From Didymella arachidicola (Eukaryota; Ascomycota; Dothideomycetes; Pleosporales; Didymellaceae), in the NCBI GenBank assembly GCA_016630955.3, contig CM049997.1, forward strand, positions 186,001 to 250,000: a DNA stretch of 64,000 bases, written 5' to 3'. Of this stretch, positions 33,201 through 42,942 are shown in pieces (positions within the stretch are counted from its first letter, which is position 1; the number at the start of each line of letters is the position of its first letter). The notes beneath the pieces are model-generated. The model was given only the letters and a program-made list of their open reading frames with translations. It was not told the origin of the DNA and ran no database searches. Made by a program: the position numbers and the translations under genes.

Positions 33201-34995
33201 CACTGGTTTCTGCGAACAGATGGACCTCCATGATGGCACCGCCACGATCCGCGAGGCTCTTGAGTTTTCTGCTATCCTACGCCAGGATAAGAGCATCCCA
33301 CGCCAAGAGAAGATCGACTACGTGGACAAAATCATCGATCTGCTCGAGCTGCAGGATGTTCAAGACGCTCTTGTCATGAGTTTGGGAGTCGAGCAGAAGA
33401 AGCGTGTCACGATTGGCGTTGAGCTTGCAGCAAAACCCTCGCTCCTGCTCTTCTTGGATGAGCCCACAAGTGGGCTGGACAGCAATTCGGCTTACTCGAT
33501 TGTCACGTTCCTGAAGAAGCTCGCAGCTGCTGGTCAGGCGATTGTCTGCACCATTCACCAGCCTAGCAGTGTTCTAATCCAGCAATTCGACATGATCCTC
33601 GCTCTCAACCCTGGTGGCAATACTTTCTACTTCGGCCCTGTCGGCGAGAATGGCAAAGATGTGATCAAATACTTTGGCGACCGCGGCGTTCAGTGCCCTC
33701 CCAGCAAGAATGTAGCTGAATTCATCCTTGAGACTGCAGCGAAGCCCGTCAAGCGCAAGGACGGTACCCGCATCAACTGGAACGAAGAATGGCTCAAGTC
33801 TGACAACGCCAAGCAAGTCCTCCAAGAGATTGATCGTGTCAAGAGCGAGCGCAGTCAGAAGACTCCAGCCAGTCAAGATGCTGAGGAGGAGGCCGAATTT
33901 GCTGCCCCGGTTTGGCTGCAGACTACAATGCTTACGAAGCGCACCTTCGTCCAGCAATGGCGCGATCCTTCATACGTCTACGGCAAACTCTTCACTGCTG
34001 TCATCATCGGTATCTTCAACGGCTTCACATTCTGGCAGCTGGGAAACTCCATCGGCGATATGCAAAACAGGATGTTTACGTCCTTCTTGATCATCCTGAT
34101 CCCACCGACGATCGTGAACGCCGTCGTGCCCAAGTTCTACCAGAATATGGCTTTGTGGCAAGCACGTGAACTGCCATCCAGGATCTATGGCTGGTTTGCA
34201 TTCGTCACCGCTCAGGTCATTTGCGAGATTCCCAGTGCAATCGTTGGCTCGGTCTTGTACTGGCTCATCTGGTACTACCCGACCGGCCTGCCTACTGATA
34301 GCTCCACTGCCGGATATGTCTTCCTCATGACAATGCTGTTTTGGCTCTTCATCAGTAGCTGGGGTCAGTGGATTTGCGCCTTCGCGCCCTCTTTCACTGT
34401 CATCAGCAACGTGCTGCCCTTCTTCTTTGTCATGTTCGGTCTGTTCAACGGTGTCGTGCGCCCATACTCTATGCTTCCGGTGTTCTGGAAGTACTGGATG
34501 TACGTATCATCCTCATCTCATCTTGAAGACTACATACTAACATCTCACAGGTACTACGTCAACCCTTCCACTTACTGGATTGGCGGCGTTCTTGCAGCCA
34601 CACTCGATGGCATCCCTGTTCAATGCGCCGACACCGAAACCGCCATCTTCGACGTCCCGTCTGGCCAGACATGCTCCAGCTATGCCGGCAGCTTCGTCCA
34701 GCAGTCGCCCGGCTATCTGCTCAACCCTGGTGCCACCAGCGGGTGCATGTACTGCCCTTACACTACCGGCAATGACTACCTTGCCACACTCAACATCCAA
34801 GCGAGCCAGAAGTGGAGAGACTTTGGTATCTTCCTTGCTTTCTGCATCAGCAATTGGGCTCTTGTCTACTTCTTTGTCTGGAGTGTGAGGATCAAGGGCT
34901 GGAGCTTTGGCTTTGGCAAGCTTTTCGGGACTGTGGGCAAGGTTGTAGATAAACTTAAGGGAAAGGGAGGGAAGAAGCTGGAGAATGAGGCATAG
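30259..34995 (+). CDS. Pleiotropic drug resistance ABC transporter (ABCG/PDR full size)
   Basis: ATP-driven efflux pump of the plasma membrane, topology (NBD-TMD)x2. Exons are 30259-34499 and 34551-34995; product 1561 aa. The 51-nt intron (GTACGT...CACAG with a perfect TACTAAC branch) is a multiple of three and stop-free, so a naive reading gives 1578 aa with 17 spurious residues; removing it restores WKYWMYYVNPSTYW. NBD1 has the degenerate PDR Walker A GRPGSGCSTF near 245, signature VSGGERKRVS near 354 and WDNSTRGLDAST. NBD2 has the canonical GASGAGKSTLLN near 942, LGVEQKKRVTIGVELAA and FLDEPTSGLDS. Six-helix TMDs lie at about 580-850 and 1240-1540, with NPVAYSFEAVLTNEF and the Cys-rich last external loop (CADTETAIFDV to GCMYCPY) typical of CDR1/PDR5-like pumps. 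The N-terminus of about 120 residues is polar. Confidence 0.95.
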   Translation: MLWGSSLQDPRDQDPRRNPWHNESQYIENGQERVATADDSSISSSPDGVHRTGTWGEPDAGRFDPSTAAADINALREELATLSRTRSQTARSERNHDGLMRSISRKSTRRSASRQASHVSHTDTSDSTAAEDEEAAEAAVAAEKEDDFELGDFMKEGYFEKRKDGKSAKKVGVVWKHLNVKGVGSTATFAKTVPDAILGTFGPDLYHIITRFVPALRLNRHQQTRTLINDFSGVLKDGEMMLVLGRPGSGCSTFLKAIANNRESYAAVEGDVHYGGIPAEKQAKQFRGEVNYNEEDDVHFANLNVWQTLQFALTNKTRKGRKDEIPIILEALLKMFGISHTKYTPVGDEYVRGVSGGERKRVSIAETLAAKSTVVCWDNSTRGLDASTALDYAKSLRIMTDLSNRTTFVTLYQAGEGIYEQMDKVMVIDQGRCIYEGPAKEAKQYFLELGFFCPERQTTADFLTAVTDPTERKFREGYENSTPKTPEDLERAFRSSEAYHRIQRDIATYEEDLKRSDYIDAKEFEGAVAESKSNSKLKSKKSPFTVSFVRQVLACTKREFWLTWGDKTTLYTKFFIIISNGLIVGSLFYGQSLDTSGAFTRGGSAFFSILFLGWLQLSELMKAVSGRHVVKRHEDYAFYRPSAVSLARVLQDIPLLLAQVIPFSIIMYFMTGLDLDAGKFWIYFLFIYISTFCITSLYRMFAAMSPTIDDAVRFAGLALNILIVFTGYVIPKPQLLSKYIWFGWLFHVNPVAYSFEAVLTNEFSDRIMECSPSQLVPQGPGIDPAFQGCSLTGAQPNSKNVSGASYLQTSFEYTRSHLWRNFGVVIAFSVLYLLVTVWATEFLSFTKGGGGALIFKKSKRAKKAVKEETNDEEKAVAGTTSGGSSGDGTQEEEALASISSSESVFTWKDVEYTVPYQGGERKLLNKVNGYAKPGVMIALVGASGAGKSTLLNTLSQRQSTGVVSGEMLVDGKDLGKAFQRGTGFCEQMDLHDGTATIREALEFSAILRQDKSIPRQEKIDYVDKIIDLLELQDVQDALVMSLGVEQKKRVTIGVELAAKPSLLLFLDEPTSGLDSNSAYSIVTFLKKLAAAGQAIVCTIHQPSSVLIQQFDMILALNPGGNTFYFGPVGENGKDVIKYFGDRGVQCPPSKNVAEFILETAAKPVKRKDGTRINWNEEWLKSDNAKQVLQEIDRVKSERSQKTPASQDAEEEAEFAAPVWLQTTMLTKRTFVQQWRDPSYVYGKLFTAVIIGIFNGFTFWQLGNSIGDMQNRMFTSFLIILIPPTIVNAVVPKFYQNMALWQARELPSRIYGWFAFVTAQVICEIPSAIVGSVLYWLIWYYPTGLPTDSSTAGYVFLMTMLFWLFISSWGQWICAFAPSFTVISNVLPFFFVMFGLFNGVVRPYSMLPVFWKYWMYVSSSSHLEDYILTSHRYYVNPSTYWIGGVLAATLDGIPVQCADTETAIFDVPSGQTCSSYAGSFVQQSPGYLLNPGATSGCMYCPYTTGNDYLATLNIQASQKWRDFGIFLAFCISNWALVYFFVWSVRIKGWSFGFGKLFGTVGKVVDKLKGKGGKKLENEA

Positions 34996-35506
34996 GCTTT
35001 TACAAAAGTGGTTTGGGCAGGAGATCTGCAAAATTTCTACGGAGTAGCGACACAGAGAATCTGCTTTAGCATAGCATAGCCATATACCATGTGTTAGATC
35101 GCTTTCTCGACTTGTTGTTGAGGTACTCCCTTTGTCTGCCACGTGAGTACGCGCACCAAGAAGGTGCGCTGCATGGGAGTAGAGCAAGAGCCTAACTTAG
35201 CGAAAAGCGCAATTACAAGAGGAAAACAAGACATACAAATGTTAAGCACCCAATGGTCAACCACGGATCAAGCTCACATGTCGGGGCATGCTTCAGCCCG
35301 ATTGGGCCGCAGACAATTTTTGACGGAGCCGGCTTTCGCGAACCACATTGTTGTCCGCCGCGGTCTACCTATCTCGTAATTTCGAAACAACCCACTTCCT
35401 CCACTTCTCTTCCGCTACCTCTCACACAAACACCGAACCTCACCCGTGAGCACCTTGTTACCACACACGAACACCGTTTCCACGCACACATCCCCCCGCT
35501 ACCATC
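34996..35506. other. Intergenic, ABC transporter to eIF3j
   Basis: 511 bp of 3' flank and promoter. CT/CA-rich leader before the eIF3j ATG. No gene seen. Confidence 0.45.
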
Positions 35507-36533
35507 ATGGCTCCTGGAAAGTGGGGTACGTCATACTCAGACTTTGTGCGCCGTAGACAATGACTGCACCGCACCTGACGACCACGAGCACCATGCTTAC
35601 CACCAGAAACAGATGATGAAGAGTCCGGCTCCGACTCTGGCTCTCCTGCCCCCGTTATCGCCCGCCGCGGAAAGTTCGACGATGAGGAGGAAGACGATGT
35701 GCGTCAGCCCATGCCCCGCGCCCGCGCCATGTTTGCCCCGCCACAAACGAACAATCGCACTAACTCCCACCGCAGGTCCTAGACTCATGGGACGCCGCCG
35801 AAGACTCTGAAGTTGAACGCGAGAAGGCAAAGAAAGCCGCCGACGCAAAAGCCAAGGCAGAGGCCGAGGCCAAGGCCAACCACAAGACAAAGGCACAGCG
35901 CATCGAGGAGCACAGGCAAGCAGCTCTGCGCAGGAGACAGGAGGAGGAGGACTACGAAGATGAGGACGAAACTGAGGAGGAGAAACGCCTGAGGCTGCGC
36001 CATGCCGAGCAGGAAGCCTCGCGTGCTCAGGCTGAGGAGCTCTTTGGCGAACTATCTGTTGGCAAGTCAAAGACTGCGAAGGCCATCACCGTCTCCGATT
36101 CGAGCGATCCCACCAACTCGATCGACCTCAGCGCCATGCCTCTTTTCAACCCCAACACCAAGGACCAGTTCCTCAAGCTGCGCGAGACCCTGATCCCTCT
36201 CCTTTCTAACAACTCAAAGAAGGGCCAGTACTCTTTGTTCCTGCAGGAGTTCTGCAAGGGTATCGCCAAGGAATTGCCTAGCGACCAGATCAAGAAGATT
36301 GCATCTGGTCTGACCACCCTGAGCAACGAAAAGATGAAGGAAGAGAAGGCTGCCGAGAAGGGTGGAAAGAAGACCAAGGCGGCCAAGACCAAGACCACCC
36401 TGAACGCTTCCAGGGACGTTGGCCGTAGCGCAGATACAGCTGCGTACGACAACGACGACTTTGACGAGTAAGCAGTCATGATCTACATTTGCATGCCTCG
36501 AGCTGACAATGCTATAGTGACGACTTCATGTGA
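35507..36533 (+). CDS. HCR1: Translation initiation factor eIF3 subunit j
   Basis: Loosely bound eIF3 subunit that helps place eIF3 and mRNA on the 40S subunit and assists ribosome recycling. Four exons: 35507-35525, 35613-35698, 35776-36467 and 36518-36533, with introns of 87, 77 and 50 nt; 270 aa. The first exon encodes MAPGKW plus one base, and the join gives MAPGKWDDEESGSDS, the acidic Trp-containing start typical of the family. VLDSWDAAEDSEVE, which follows intron 2, is the second conserved acidic Trp motif. Then come a Lys/Glu/Ala coiled coil and the conserved core MPLFNPNTKDQFLKLRETLI and YSLFLQEFCKGIAKELPSDQ. The last exon is 16 nt and adds the family's terminal DDFM; if intron 3 is retained the protein ends FDE instead. 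Confidence 0.93.
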
Positions 36534-37050
36534 GCGGTCTTTCCCTCGAGCCGAGACACACTCTCTGCTACACCTCTTCCTGCGCCAACCCCAGTAGCCG
36601 GGCAGTCATCGAGTCCGCATTCGTGCATACCGTCTTCTGCTGTTTGGCAGCTTCGTCGATTCCCACTTTTGCTTCTCTGGCTTCTCTAGGGTGCAGATGG
36701 CATAGGTTTCATGCATAGCGTACGATGGGTATGGAGTGCTGCGCAAAACGGATAGAAGTTGCTGATGAATAAACTGTTATGATCTGCCATGCTATCATGT
36801 TGTTTAAACGCCGAATGTGACGCTTCGATTCAAGATTATAGGGTATTTCTGAAGACGACCTGCGCGATCGTTGCTAAAGAATGGGACATCAGAACCTGAA
36901 CTTGCGCACACAACCTATGGGTATCGAACCTTCCCTTTCGTAAAACTCCATCGCTTCAGTCATCTCAGAATTATACACCCCTTATTCAGACAATCAGTGA
37001 ACGTCGACACCGCGACCGAGTTCTTGCGCCCACGTCCAAACTCTCCCTCC
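36534..37050. terminator. Convergent 3' intergenic region
   Basis: 517 bp between the convergent 3' ends of eIF3j and the Zn2Cys6 regulator. AT-rich around 36760-36850, consistent with polyadenylation regions. No gene seen. Confidence 0.4.
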
Positions 37051-39771
37051 TCAGCCAAAGAACTCCCCACTCACCAGGCTCTCCCACGGCATCCCCGTCT
37101 CCCAAACTCTCTGCATAAGATTTCTCGCGCGATCAATCTATTCTCATCAGCACAGCGAAAGCACCAGCAAAACTCAAACCACATACCTGCGTCATCCCGA
37201 ATCCCTCCACGCCCCTCAGCCGGTCCATAATCTTCTCCCTGTGGCCCGCGTCCTGGGCATCGCATCCAGCCACAAACATGGGGAACAGGAGACACGCCTC
37301 TGCACTCGAGCCGCGGCGCACTTTGTACAAAAGCTCGACGATGGAGTGGATAGCGCTCTGCACAGCGGGGTCGTGAGCGGGTTTGCCCAGCACCCGGCGA
37401 TACAGGTGCACCAGGCCGCCCCAGTGGAACATTTCGTTCGTGGCGTAGATTTCCGTCGCGTCCCAGGTGGTAGTGCCTTGCTCTTTGGATTTTCCGGTCA
37501 GGGACGCGGAGGGTGAGGATCCCTGGGAGACGGACGGCGCGGGCACGCAGTGCTGGACATGGCGCTGCGTCAAGCCCTCCTCGAGCTCCTGCTTGATGGT
37601 GAGGGCCTGCGCTTCGATGTCTTGCGTCGGGCGCCAGTCCTCCCTTATGTTCCCCCTCTCGTCGATGCGGAGCGGCTCGCATAGCTTCGCCAGCTCGCTT
37701 ATCCGCGCGAGGCTGCCGACACAACGGTTCGTGAACCCCATGAGACAGTCGATTTCAAACTCCTCGTCGTGTCGTGCATTAGACCGTGTCCAGTACATGC
37801 TGCCCAGCGGCGTGTCCGTCTTGTTCCCGCTCAAACTCCCCAAGACATCTAGGTACGCGAACCACCTGCTCAGGAAATAACTCACGCGATCCCCCCGATC
37901 CACGCCCTGAGGTCCACCGCGCGCCAATACCATGGCCCGCGCCATCTGCAGGTGCGACTGCCATGAGATAGGCACCTCGAACGTGTTCGACGCGATGATT
38001 TCAAGCGACGCCATCATGATGACTGCGCAGAGCGTTGAGTTCGATACTTCATTTGGACTCTCGGCGAGCGCAGCGCGGAGTTGTGGGAAGACGTCGCGCA
38101 CCCACAAAGCGATGCGGTTGCTCGGCTCGGGCTGCGCAAGCATGCGTGCGCGGTGTGAGGCAGAGTAGGCGAGGAGCAGGTTCATTATTGAGGGATCGTG
38201 GACGGCCACTGGTGGGGTCAGCTATTGCTCCTTCCTCTTCAGGTAATGAGATGGGAGAAGGTACATACTTTCTGGTAGGATTTGTCGGAAGGGGTTCTTC
38301 TCGCAGTCGTGTGGGACAAGGATACGCGCTGTGTGGTTTATGAAGTGGTGGAAATAGAGCAAGTTCATCTTGTTCTCCATGAGAATCGGGGGTAATGGCT
38401 CCAGTGATTTTGGGATTCGTATCGGCACAGGCTTCACGTAGTATCCGCCTTTCCCAAAGGCCATGTCTCGGGTACGTGGTTCGGCGTCGTCGAAAGAGAA
38501 GTCGGAGTAAAGCTCTCGCGTCCCAATCTCAGGGCTGAAGATGGCGATGGCGGTATCATCTTTGTTCCGTGGGGTGTCGAAGTCGGGCAATCCAAGGTCG
38601 TAGCCGTATGTGGTTGCTACGGAGTCCATGATAGGATACCGCCGTTTCGCCTCGCTATCTGAATTATACTCCTGGAAGGTGCCATCGTGTGTGTTGTTGA
38701 CCAGCGACTGGACAGACAGTCGGCGCAGGTCAGGAGGTGGATATGCTGGACTGTGATGGTTGGTCGAAGACCGCACGCTGGGGTCTTCAGAGCCTACTGA
38801 CGAGTTCGGGGTCAACGGCATCGAAACAAAGGGGTTGTAGGGTGTGGGCGGACCTGTATTTGGAGAGCATGCATCTGAAAGAGTGGTCGCAGGCGAGTCT
38901 ACTGAGTGGCTTGTTTTGTGCCGCTTGAACATCGAGTCTCCTAACCCTCGGGGAGGAGGCATTGATGGTGGAGACAGAGGTGCGTCTGCATTGACGGATG
39001 TAAACCCAACATGGCTATACGTGAAGCTATCAAGAGAGGGAGCTGATGATGTGAATTCGAATTGCGTCTGAAACTGAGTCTGGTGGAACGGCGCTGACGT
39101 AGGCTGTCCAGTGGTTTCTTGAGAGAATTGACCTTGCTGATATGCGGGATTACTTCCATACGGAGGTGATGCCGGCTGGCCTATTCTGACTAACTCGGGA
39201 TCGACAGCAGTCGGTATCGATCGAGGAGGCGAGGTCCGTTCTGAGGAACGGGCATGTCGATTTGCGGTGTTTGGCGGCACCGATGCCTCTGGAGTCGGTG
39301 GATACCATGGCATTGCATCATCCCCAAACGATAACGTCGACATGTAAGGGCTGTCTGACACCGCACTCGATTCTCCTGAGCGCGTGTTCAATGGCTCGCG
39401 CTTGGTACGTCCACCCCAGTTGAGCCGGATGCTGTAATCACATGGCTCGCCTTGACGTTCACAATTCAAGCAGTTTGGCTTTTCCTCTCCACTGCCGAAG
39501 GGTTACTATCATTTCATTCGTGTCGACCGAGCATAGTCACCATTTGACTTTCCGCGCTTTACACGGCCTACACACATGGTCAGTTCAAGTATATAACGGG
39601 CATGCATAGAATCATATACCAGCAGCCTACTGCAGTTAGCCGTGCTTAGAGAGCCTAGAGCAAAGAAATACACAGGAATAGCTAAGAACGAGAGCTTTGA
39701 GCGAACGAAAATGACTTACCGTTGCGTGATCTCTTCTTTGGTACGACGCCCTCCTTCTTTGGGCGAGGCAT
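37051..39771 (-). CDS. Zn2Cys6 (GAL4-type) transcription factor
   Basis: Nuclear DNA-binding regulator of 796 aa. Exons: 39720-39771, 39620-39626 (7-nt micro-exon), 39541-39567, 38269-39491, 37187-38208 and 37051-37110; introns 93, 52, 49, 60 and 76 nt, every junction GT-AG and in frame. Splicing gives RSRNGCWPCKARKVKC followed by GEEKPNCLNCERQGEPC, a perfect Cx2Cx6Cx6Cx2Cx6C cluster with Cys at 19, 22, 29, 36, 39 and 46. Residues 60-330 are Ser/Pro/Gln-rich and disordered. From about 400 the fungal-specific regulatory domain (Fungal_trans_2 type) follows: LLYFHHFINHTARILVP, MNLLLAYSASHRARM, NSTLCAVIMMASLEIIA, YFLSRWFAYLDVLGSL, ALTIKQELEEGL, ATEIYATNEMFHWGGLVHLY. It ends in the helix RVWETGMPWESLVSGEFFG encoded by the last exon. 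Targets are unknown. Confidence 0.9.
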
Positions 39772-40894
39772 TTTGCGCGATTTGACCAGCGGAAGATGAC
39801 CCTGTCCGGGTCAAGTGCAGATCAAACAGTGACAGAGTCCCAGCGGAATGGTTACTCGATCTTATATGGAGATCGGCGAATGCCATGCACCGGGTGCACC
39901 TCGCTGGAGCCTCAGGCTGGGAGCGCCGTTGAGTGAACGGGAGCAGCGGAGACTACTCGATGCAACGCATGCATGTAGCGCGCCATACAACAATGCGGCG
40001 CATATACAGCACTTTTTTGCTCGAGCGAGGCGACTTTGACGTCGGCGCGATGTGTCGTCGGGTCTGTGCAGAAGGATGCGAGCTGCTGCATCGCGGTGAG
40101 CCAGCCGCCTGGAGGCTTGATATGAAGTGGGGACGAGATAAAGGCGACAGAATCGCTCTAGACGCCTTCCGGTATCCTTCCGCATGGCACGCATGTTCAG
40201 TGTGGGGTAAACCACCGACCAGGGCAAACCTCACCTTGTCGATCATCTGCAAACACCACGCTGCTCTCTCGTCTTCAGAAGCTGGCAGATCACAAGTCGC
40301 GTTACGGCAAACAAGCCAACATGCGTGGCTCATAGCGTTGCATCAGCAAGCCGAGGAGAAAGACCCAACACCGGCGTCGTTGATTTGCGAAAGGTTTCCC
40401 AGCCATGCTACCTTTCCCTGCAAGCCATCCGCTCTGCAGCGGCTCATCTCGATGTTCAAATCTTCTACGTTAGCCGTAAGAGGTTTGCGAGCCGTAGCTG
40501 AGCGACAGGAATAGGTGCCTCGTGTCATACAGGGTGTGCCTGAAATGCGCTCGCTACACGACTTGGCGTCATCGCCACAGAAGATGGGTTGTTGCTGACT
40601 TATCCAAAAAAAAAAAAAAACATGCCATGGGAAACCGCTTCTGGTTTGTCTAGATGCAACTCAAGGATAATGGCGAGTAGTCTTTGACGTAGGAGTGAGG
40701 TGGTAGATCATGGGTTGTCGATTGTATACGCATTGAGAACGTGCTACAGATCGAGACGCTCCACGCTGCACATAGAGTCGGACGCAACCATCGCAGTGAT
40801 TCATAGACTTGAGTATATGTCATATATCCATTTCTATTTTCTCCCTCTAGCTCACTCTGTCGCAACATGCAATACACTACATCAGTCACGACAT
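39772..40894. other. Intergenic between regulator promoter and HIS1 3' end
   Basis: 1.1 kb holding the promoter of the Zn2Cys6 gene and the 3' region of HIS1. A run of 15 A lies at 40606-40620. Frames on both strands look random; no gene called. Confidence 0.45.
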
Positions 40895-42126
40895 TTAGTC
40901 GTGGGTCCTCGAGTTCTCGATCTTGGTAACCAGAATATCGCAGGCGCCCGCCTCGGTCAGCCTGTCCATGGCCACGGCAATCTGCTTGCGCTGCACCATG
41001 ACCGAGATGGCGACCCAGCCGCTCTCCTCTAGCGAAGTGACGGTCGGCGCGCGGTTGCCAGGCGTGATCTGCTTGGCGATGTCGAGCTTCGAGCGCTCGA
41101 TGTTGTACGTGCAGAGGACGTATTTTTGTGCGGCTAGACGAGTCAGTTTTTCCTGTGTTGAGTGTACAGTGATAGAGTGCTGTGAGGAGAGACGGAAGGA
41201 AGGGGAACGTACTGATGACACCCTTTATCCTTGCTGTGATCAGATCGACCAGCTTGGGGTCTGAGGGGTGCTTCGACTTGATCAGGATCGCACTGGATGA
41301 GACCACTGTGCTGATCGCCTTGAGGCCTGCAGCGCGCATCGTCTCGCCCGACTCGACGAGATCCACGATTCCGTCCGCAACGCCCAGCGCACACGCTGCC
41401 TCGACACTGCCGCCCACATACTTGATGTTGGTTTTGAGCTTCGCGTCCTTTGCGTCGCCGTTCGTGGCGCCGCTCTGCTCAGCCTCCAGCTGTCTGAAGT
41501 ATCGCTCAGCCAGGTTCGTGAAGCTGGTTACTACGTTCTTGCCGATGAGGTCTTCAGGCTTGGCCAAGTCGCCCTTCTGCGGGACCTGGACCTGCAGACT
41601 GCATTTTCCGAAGTCAAGGTCGAGCACTTCCACAACTCCGGTCGTGGCTGTAGGCGGCACGCCGCATTCGTGCTCCTCAACTTGGTCACGGCCTGTGATA
41701 CCCAGATCGACGCGGCCCTCGCCAACAAAGGTGGGAATGTCGGCGGCCGGGAGGAAGACGAGCGCGAGAGGGAGGTTCTTGACGAGCGCAATGTCGAGGC
41801 GCGAGTGACGGTGGAATTGGATGTCAGAGCCGTGGAGGAGGTCGAGGCAGACTTGGTGGAGACGGCCCTCTGTTGGGAGTTAGATATGTCGAGCCATGGC
41901 GTTTTGGGAGTCTTACTCTTCGGGACTGCGAAGAGCAGTCGGTCGTTCAAGCTATTGCCCAGAGTGTCAGTCATGAACGGCAAGCTGCGACTGCCCTGGC
42001 GCGCTCTCTGCATGATGAACTCCATCTCGTTCGCGCCATTGTCACCGTTCACATGGGGCATCTTGAAGTCGTACGGGAAGGAAGAAGGAAGCGAAGTAGC
42101 AGCACGTACGAATTGACAAGATCCAT
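40895..42126 (-). CDS. HIS1: ATP phosphoribosyltransferase
   Basis: First, feedback-inhibited step of histidine synthesis (ATP + PRPP to phosphoribosyl-ATP). Exons: 42110-42126 (17 nt), 41917-41951 (35 nt), 41213-41869 and 40895-41133; introns 158, 47 and 79 nt; 315 aa. Splicing restores the conserved start MDLVNSLNDRLLFAVPKKGR, with MDLVNS from the tiny first exon. Then follow GSDIQFHRHSRLDIALVKN, FLPAADIPTFVGEGRVDLGI and TGRDQVEEHECGV, and the PRPP-binding block DGIVDLVESGETMRAAGL. The C-terminal allosteric domain is YVLCTYNIERSKLDIAKQIT, EESGWVAISVMVQRKQIAVA and DILVTKIENSRTHD. This is the long, hexameric HisG form with its own regulatory domain. A longer unspliced N-terminus starting MPHVNGDN lies in intron 1 and is rejected. 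A Gcn4/CpcA-type site lies upstream. Confidence 0.96.
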
Positions 42127-42942
42127 GTTGTTTATGCTAGCACGCAATGCGCGGTATGGGGTATCGCAAACAGCGGTGCGACGTGCGGTAGTTAGTCCTG
42201 TATGTTTTGCGCGTAGGTAGTGGCCGAATCGTGTGGGTGCCCACGTAGGAGAGTCTAATTGGATGCAGCTGCGTCTGGCGGAGGACGGAGATATGCGGTG
42301 CTGCAGGTGGATGTGGGTGCAAGTGGGTGGATGTGTCTTTTAGTAGTGTACAGCTTTTCGATGACTTCGGGCGCGATAGGCAAGACGGCAGTGAGTCAAG
42401 CGGTGCAATCTCGCACGTGGAATGCTTCAATGGCTGCGAAACACTAGCAATGTCCTTCCAGCAGACTCGGTCCTTGCTGAGACACTATTCTCTCAACTCT
42501 TCACAACCCTCGTCACGTCTAACAAAAGTTGCTCTTCGAGCTCCGAGTACGGCGTTTTTTGACGCATGACGTGCAACCACCAATCGATTGACCCCGCCGC
42601 GGGGCATGCATACCCAGGCACAAGCGAAGCAGCTGTCAGCACCAAGTCAGGAACGTGTGTGATATTTAGGATTTAGTTTCTCAATTACAGTGAAACCCGA
42701 CGTCTTTGCGAAGCATTGAAGCCGGCTTGGTGCACATCTATTGCGCTCAACACGCTGTGTTGGGTTGGAGGTCTACTGCAGACTTCGTCAATGAAGCATG
42801 TGTATCAACCTTGCTTGTAAAAGAGGAATTCTCTGCCACTATCTCATGGGCGACGATCTGTCCTGTATGCATCTGTCTTTACTCTTGGTCACATGTTGTA
42901 TATACACAGTCCTATCTTACATGGTCGTACAATTCATCTCTA
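42127..42942. other. Intergenic, HIS1 promoter and ATP11 3' flank
   Basis: 816 bp. It contains the HIS1 promoter with a cross-pathway-control site (listed separately). No additional gene seen. Confidence 0.5.
42392..42398. promoter_or_regulatory. Gcn4/CpcA-type site in the HIS1 promoter
   Basis: TGAGTCA, the palindromic general-control element TGA(C/G)TCA, 266 bp upstream of the HIS1 start at 42126. Amino-acid biosynthesis genes of fungi are known to be induced through this site by the bZIP activator Gcn4/CpcA/CPC-1 on amino-acid starvation. A 7-mer can occur by chance, but its place in front of a classic target gene supports function. Confidence 0.6.

Noticed and set aside
41213..42061. Long minus-strand frame starting MPHVNGDN upstream of HIS1
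   Set aside because: It begins inside intron 1 and leaves the family sequence after AVPK; splicing to MDLVNSLNDRLLFAVPK fits the family much better.
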